A stretch of DNA of 64,000 nt from Oscillospiraceae bacterium (lineage in GTDB: Bacteria > Bacillota > Clostridia > Oscillospirales > Oscillospiraceae): assembly GCA_017452505.1 (NCBI GenBank), contig JAFTMI010000003.1, forward strand, positions 97,708 through 161,707. Direction: 5' to 3'. Shown piece by piece: positions 61,135-64,000 of this stretch. The notes beneath the pieces were generated by a model. That model made no database searches. It worked only from the letters and a program-made list of their open reading frames with translations, and had not been told where the DNA came from. A program made the translations under genes and the position numbers. Numbering within the stretch: the stretch's first letter is position 1; each line of letters begins with the position of its first letter.

Positions 61135-62076
61135 ATGTCTTTTACACCTAAGACGGGCGCCTTCAGCGGCAAGATCAATGCCGTGACCCTGGGCACCGGT
61201 GACAAGGCTATCGTCATCGGCGGCCAGAATGTGCTGCCCTTCTACACCTTCGATGCTCCCATCGAAAACGCACCCAAGATCGGCGTTGAGGTGTCCGATC
61301 TGGCCGCTCAGTGGAATTGGCCTGAGCTGTCTGCTTTCTACGCAGGCTGCACCACCATGGCTGACTACGCCAAGAAGGCAGAGTCCATTGAGGGCGCTGA
61401 CTTCATCTGCCTGAACTTCCCTGGCGCTGACCCCAACGGCGAGGATCGCTCCGTTGCTGACTGCGTTGCGGATGCCAAGGCTGTTGCCGAGGTCGTCACC
61501 AAGCCCATCGTTGTTATGGGCTGCAAGAACCTGGAGAAGGACGCTGAGCTGTTCACCGCTATGGCAGAGGCTCTGGCTGGCAAGAACGTTCTGTTCATGT
61601 CCGCTAAGAACGAGAACTACAAGACCGTCGGCGCTTCCGTTGCACTGGCTAACGGCCAGAAGCTGGGCGCTGAGACCGCTGATGACATCAACCTGGCTAA
61701 GCAGCTGAACATCATGCTGAAGGGCCTGAATGTCAATCCCGAAAACGTTGTTATGGATATCGGCACCGCAGCTGTGGGTTACGGCTACGAGTATGCCGCT
61801 TCCACCTTCGACCGTATTCGCCTGGCTGCACTGGCTCAGGGCGATGCTGACCTGCAGATGCCCATCCTGGCTACCGTTTGCAACGACACCTGGGGCGTGA
61901 AGGAGTCTACCGCTTCCGAAGAGGACGAGCCCGCTTGGGGTTGCCGCGAGGAGCGCGCAATCTCCATGGAAGTCTCCACCGCAGCAGCTGACCTGACCGG
62001 CGGTGCTGATGCAGTTGTTCTGCGTCACCCTGCTTCTGTGGCCACCATCAAGAAGTTCATCACTGAACTTGTCTAA
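61135..62076 (+). CDS. acsD: Corrinoid/iron-sulfur protein small subunit
   Basis: A 313-residue TIM-barrel subunit of the corrinoid protein that carries the methyl group in the Wood-Ljungdahl pathway. Seen: VTLGTGDKAIVIGGQNVLPFYTFDAPIENAPKIGVEV at the N-terminus, GADFICLNFPGADPNGEDRS, and VVMDIGTAAVGYGYEYAAST. AAGGGGGAAACC precedes the ATG. Very strong codon bias (GCT, CTG, AAG) points to high expression. The partner subunit AcsC is the next gene, 20 bases on. Confidence 0.95.
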   Translation: MSFTPKTGAFSGKINAVTLGTGDKAIVIGGQNVLPFYTFDAPIENAPKIGVEVSDLAAQWNWPELSAFYAGCTTMADYAKKAESIEGADFICLNFPGADPNGEDRSVADCVADAKAVAEVVTKPIVVMGCKNLEKDAELFTAMAEALAGKNVLFMSAKNENYKTVGASVALANGQKLGAETADDINLAKQLNIMLKGLNVNPENVVMDIGTAAVGYGYEYAASTFDRIRLAALAQGDADLQMPILATVCNDTWGVKESTASEEDEPAWGCREERAISMEVSTAAADLTGGADAVVLRHPASVATIKKFITELV

Positions 62077-62096
62077 TCGGAAGGAGGATACATAAA

Positions 62097-64000
62097 ATGG
62101 CTTTGAAAGGTCTCGATATTTTTAAACTGTCTCCTAAGACTAACTGTAAGGAGTGCGGCTGCCCCACTTGTATGGCTTTCTGCATGAAGGTTGCACAGGG
62201 CGCTGTTGAGCTGAGCAAGTGCCCCCACTTCTCTGAGGAAGCACTGGCTACTCTGAACTCCGCTACCGCTCCTTTGATGAAGACCGTCTCCGTTGGCGAG
62301 CACAAGCTGGGCGGCGAAACCGTTCTGTTCCGTCACGAGAAGACTTTGGTCAACAAGAACCTGTATGCTGTTTCCGTGTGCACCTGCATGGACGAGGCTA
62401 CTGTGGATGCCAAGCTGGCTGATCTGCAGAAGGTGGACTACGAGCGTATCGGCGAGCGTATGTACGTTGAATTTGTTCAGGTTTCCAACTGCCAGAACGA
62501 TCCCGCTGTTTACGCTAAGCTGACCGAGAAGGCTGCTGCTACCGGCCGTCCCCTGGTCCTGGAGTGCTGGGATGTAGAGTGCGCTAAGGCTGCTCTGGCC
62601 GTTGCCGGCAAGAACGTGATCCTGGATGGCGCTACTCCCGACAACTGGGAAGCTATGAATGCTCTGGCTACCGAGGCCGGCGTTGTGCTGGGCGTTTGGG
62701 CCGAGAACATTTCCGATCTGTATGACACCGTTAAGAATCTGGAAGCCAAGGGCAACAAGAACCTGGTGCTGGATGTTACCGGCAAGACCGCTAAGGAAAC
62801 CCTGGCTAACGCTGTCAATGTCCGCCGTACTGCTCTGAAGCAGGAGGACCGCACCTTCGGTTACCCCTCCATCGTGAACCTGGCTAAGGTCGCTAAGGGC
62901 GATGACCGTCTGCAGACCGCTTACGCTTCTATGTTCACCGAGAAGTACGCTTCCATCATCGTGATGGAGAACATGACCTACGCACAGGCTCTGCCTCTGT
63001 ACGGTCTGCGTCAGAACATCTACACCGATCCTCAGAAGCCCATGAAGGTGGAGGCTAAGATCTACCCCATCAACGGCGCTGATGAGAACAGCCCCTGCTG
63101 CCTGACCGTTGACTTCGCTCTGACCTACTTCCTGGTTTCCGGCGAACTGGAGCGTTCCGGCCAGCCTGTGAACCTGATCATCACCGACGCTTCCGGTATG
63201 TCTGTTCTGACTGCCTGGGCTGCCGGTAAGCTGTCCTCCTCCACCATTAAGAAGACCTTCGAGGAGCTGGACGTTGCCAACAAGATCAAGAACCGCACCC
63301 TGATCATCCCCGGCAAGGTTGCCGTTATGAAGGGCGAAATTCAGGACAAGCTGCCTGAGTGGAACGTAGTTGTTGGTCCTCTGGAGGCTGTACAGCTGCC
63401 CAAGTACATCAAGGACAAGGAATACGAGGCTGGCGCTAAGGCTGCTGAGGCTGAGCGTGCTGCCAAGGCCGGTGCTGTGAAGGAAGAGGTTAAGGAACTG
63501 TCCTTCGACGAGCTGCTGGCTACTAAGGTTCCCGCTATCGAAGTGGTTGACATGGGCGTCAAGTACGGCGGCTACAACCCCGAATCCAAGACCTTCGTCA
63601 CCATCGGTGAGAGAATCCACTGTATCGCTCCTGCTATCCGCAAGGCTATGGACGAGCGCGATCCCGCTCCCATCCTGGAGCGTGCTGCTGCTCAGATCAA
63701 GGCCGGCGCTACCTACCTGGATGTGAACATCGGACCTGCTGAGAAGGACGGTCCCGAGCGTATGATGTGGGCTGTTAAGCTGCTGCAGGAGAACTTCGAC
63801 AACGTGCCTCTGGCTCTGGATACTGCCAATATGCGCGCTATCGAAGCCGGTATCAAGGTTTACAACCGTACCAACGGCAAGCCCATCGTTAACTCCGCTG
63901 ACGCCGGTTCCCGTATCGGCTACATCGACCTGGCTGCTGCCAACGATGCTATCTGTATCGCTCTGTGTTCCGCTGACGGTATCGCCAAGGACAACGAAGA
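62097..64000 (+). CDS. acsC: AcsC-AcsE fusion: corrinoid protein large subunit joined to methyltransferase (3' partial)
   Basis: The frame opens at ATG 62097 after AAGGAGGATACATAAA and stays open to the window end (over 634 codons). Residues about 1-450 are AcsC: 4Fe-4S domain CKECGCPTCMAFC...LSKC (about 17-43), TIM barrel, and corrinoid-binding region with NLIITDASGMSVLTAWAAGKLS. AcsC usually ends near 450. Here a charged linker (EAERAAKAGAVKEEVKELSFDE, 451-477) leads in frame into FVTIGERIHCIAPAIRKAMDERDP...ATYLDVNIGPAEKDG...LALDTAN, the pterin-binding methyltransferase fold of AcsE. The fusion would put methyl-tetrahydrofolate:corrinoid transfer into one chain. Confidence 0.9.
   Translation, partial: MALKGLDIFKLSPKTNCKECGCPTCMAFCMKVAQGAVELSKCPHFSEEALATLNSATAPLMKTVSVGEHKLGGETVLFRHEKTLVNKNLYAVSVCTCMDEATVDAKLADLQKVDYERIGERMYVEFVQVSNCQNDPAVYAKLTEKAAATGRPLVLECWDVECAKAALAVAGKNVILDGATPDNWEAMNALATEAGVVLGVWAENISDLYDTVKNLEAKGNKNLVLDVTGKTAKETLANAVNVRRTALKQEDRTFGYPSIVNLAKVAKGDDRLQTAYASMFTEKYASIIVMENMTYAQALPLYGLRQNIYTDPQKPMKVEAKIYPINGADENSPCCLTVDFALTYFLVSGELERSGQPVNLIITDASGMSVLTAWAAGKLSSSTIKKTFEELDVANKIKNRTLIIPGKVAVMKGEIQDKLPEWNVVVGPLEAVQLPKYIKDKEYEAGAKAAEAERAAKAGAVKEEVKELSFDELLATKVPAIEVVDMGVKYGGYNPESKTFVTIGERIHCIAPAIRKAMDERDPAPILERAAAQIKAGATYLDVNIGPAEKDGPERMMWAVKLLQENFDNVPLALDTANMRAIEAGIKVYNRTNGKPIVNSADAGSRIGYIDLAAANDAICIALCSADGIAKDNE

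Noticed and set aside
62073-63620. A 515-codon open frame on the minus strand opposite acsD/acsC
   Set aside because: It is antisense to two well-recognised genes with strong codon bias; the repetitive Leu/Ser/Gly-rich product has no motif and no ribosome binding site. It arises from biased third positions.

Overview
The window looks like a chromosomal segment of a spore-forming, anaerobic Firmicute (class Clostridia, probably an Oscillospirales/Ruminococcaceae-type gut or rumen organism). The reasons are strong AGGAGG ribosome binding sites, a sporulation sigma factor SigK with its pro-sequence, a class B sortase, lipoproteins with Clostridia-style lipoboxes, a Re-type citrate synthase, and Wood-Ljungdahl genes at the right end. 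The taxonomic placement is inference.

Layout. (1) 1-13.65 kb: a co-directional surface-polysaccharide cluster. It holds an EpsG-like polymerase, two GT2 glycosyltransferases, a TupA-like ATP-grasp protein, a Wzx flippase, two DegT-family proteins (one with Arg in place of the PLP lysine), a GNAT acetyltransferase, a CapE/FlaA1-like dehydratase, and a cassette that would make UDP-uronic acids (galacturonokinase-like GHMP kinase, nucleotidyltransferase, UDP-glucuronate 4-epimerase-like SDR, UDP-glucose dehydrogenase). (2) 13.7-14.7 kb: sigK, then tRNA-Met and tRNA-Trp behind a consensus promoter. (3) 14.67-29.93 kb: a 15.3-kb integrative element inserted in the 3' end of tRNA-Trp and bounded by a duplicated tRNA 3' end. 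It carries a tyrosine integrase, excisionase, FtsK/TcpA-like ATPase, and a Rep that has the HUH endonuclease and superfamily-3 helicase motifs of CRESS-DNA virus Reps. Just upstream of rep is a stem-loop whose loop reads TAGTATTAC on the rep strand, with tandem GTAGCA hexamers beside it. This is the arrangement of a circovirus/geminivirus origin and is the most exciting thing in the window. The cargo is a large HTH regulator, an exported DnaJ-like cysteine-rich protein, a 1108-aa NPQTG surface protein, a Fic protein and a cyclase-like protein. (4) 30-40 kb: M14 and C45 peptidase-family genes, a glycine riboswitch with an alanine/glycine symporter, a NlpC/P60 lipoprotein, ribulokinase and xpt. 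(5) 39.4-44.3 kb: a BMP-family nucleoside ABC importer. (6) 44.5-52.4 kb: a UxuB-like SDR, an APC permease, and an oxidative-branch citrate operon (Re-citrate synthase, GntR regulator, aconitase, isocitrate dehydrogenase) interrupted by a 282-bp MITE-like inverted-repeat element. (7) 52.5-60 kb: small membrane proteins, split transketolase, cell-envelope proteins (sortase B, VanY), regulators, an unusual array of mini-hairpins and tRNA-Gly. (8) 60.3-64 kb: CooC-type ATPase, acsD, and an acsC reading frame that continues in frame into an AcsE methyltransferase domain and runs off the window.

How it fits together: the right end and the citrate operon point to CO2-fixing, acetogen-type carbon metabolism that makes 2-oxoglutarate by the oxidative branch. 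The nucleoside importer, xpt, ribulokinase and transketolase fit salvage of nucleosides and pentoses. The host sortase B could anchor the NPQTG protein carried by the mobile element. All function calls rest on motif reading; no database search was run.
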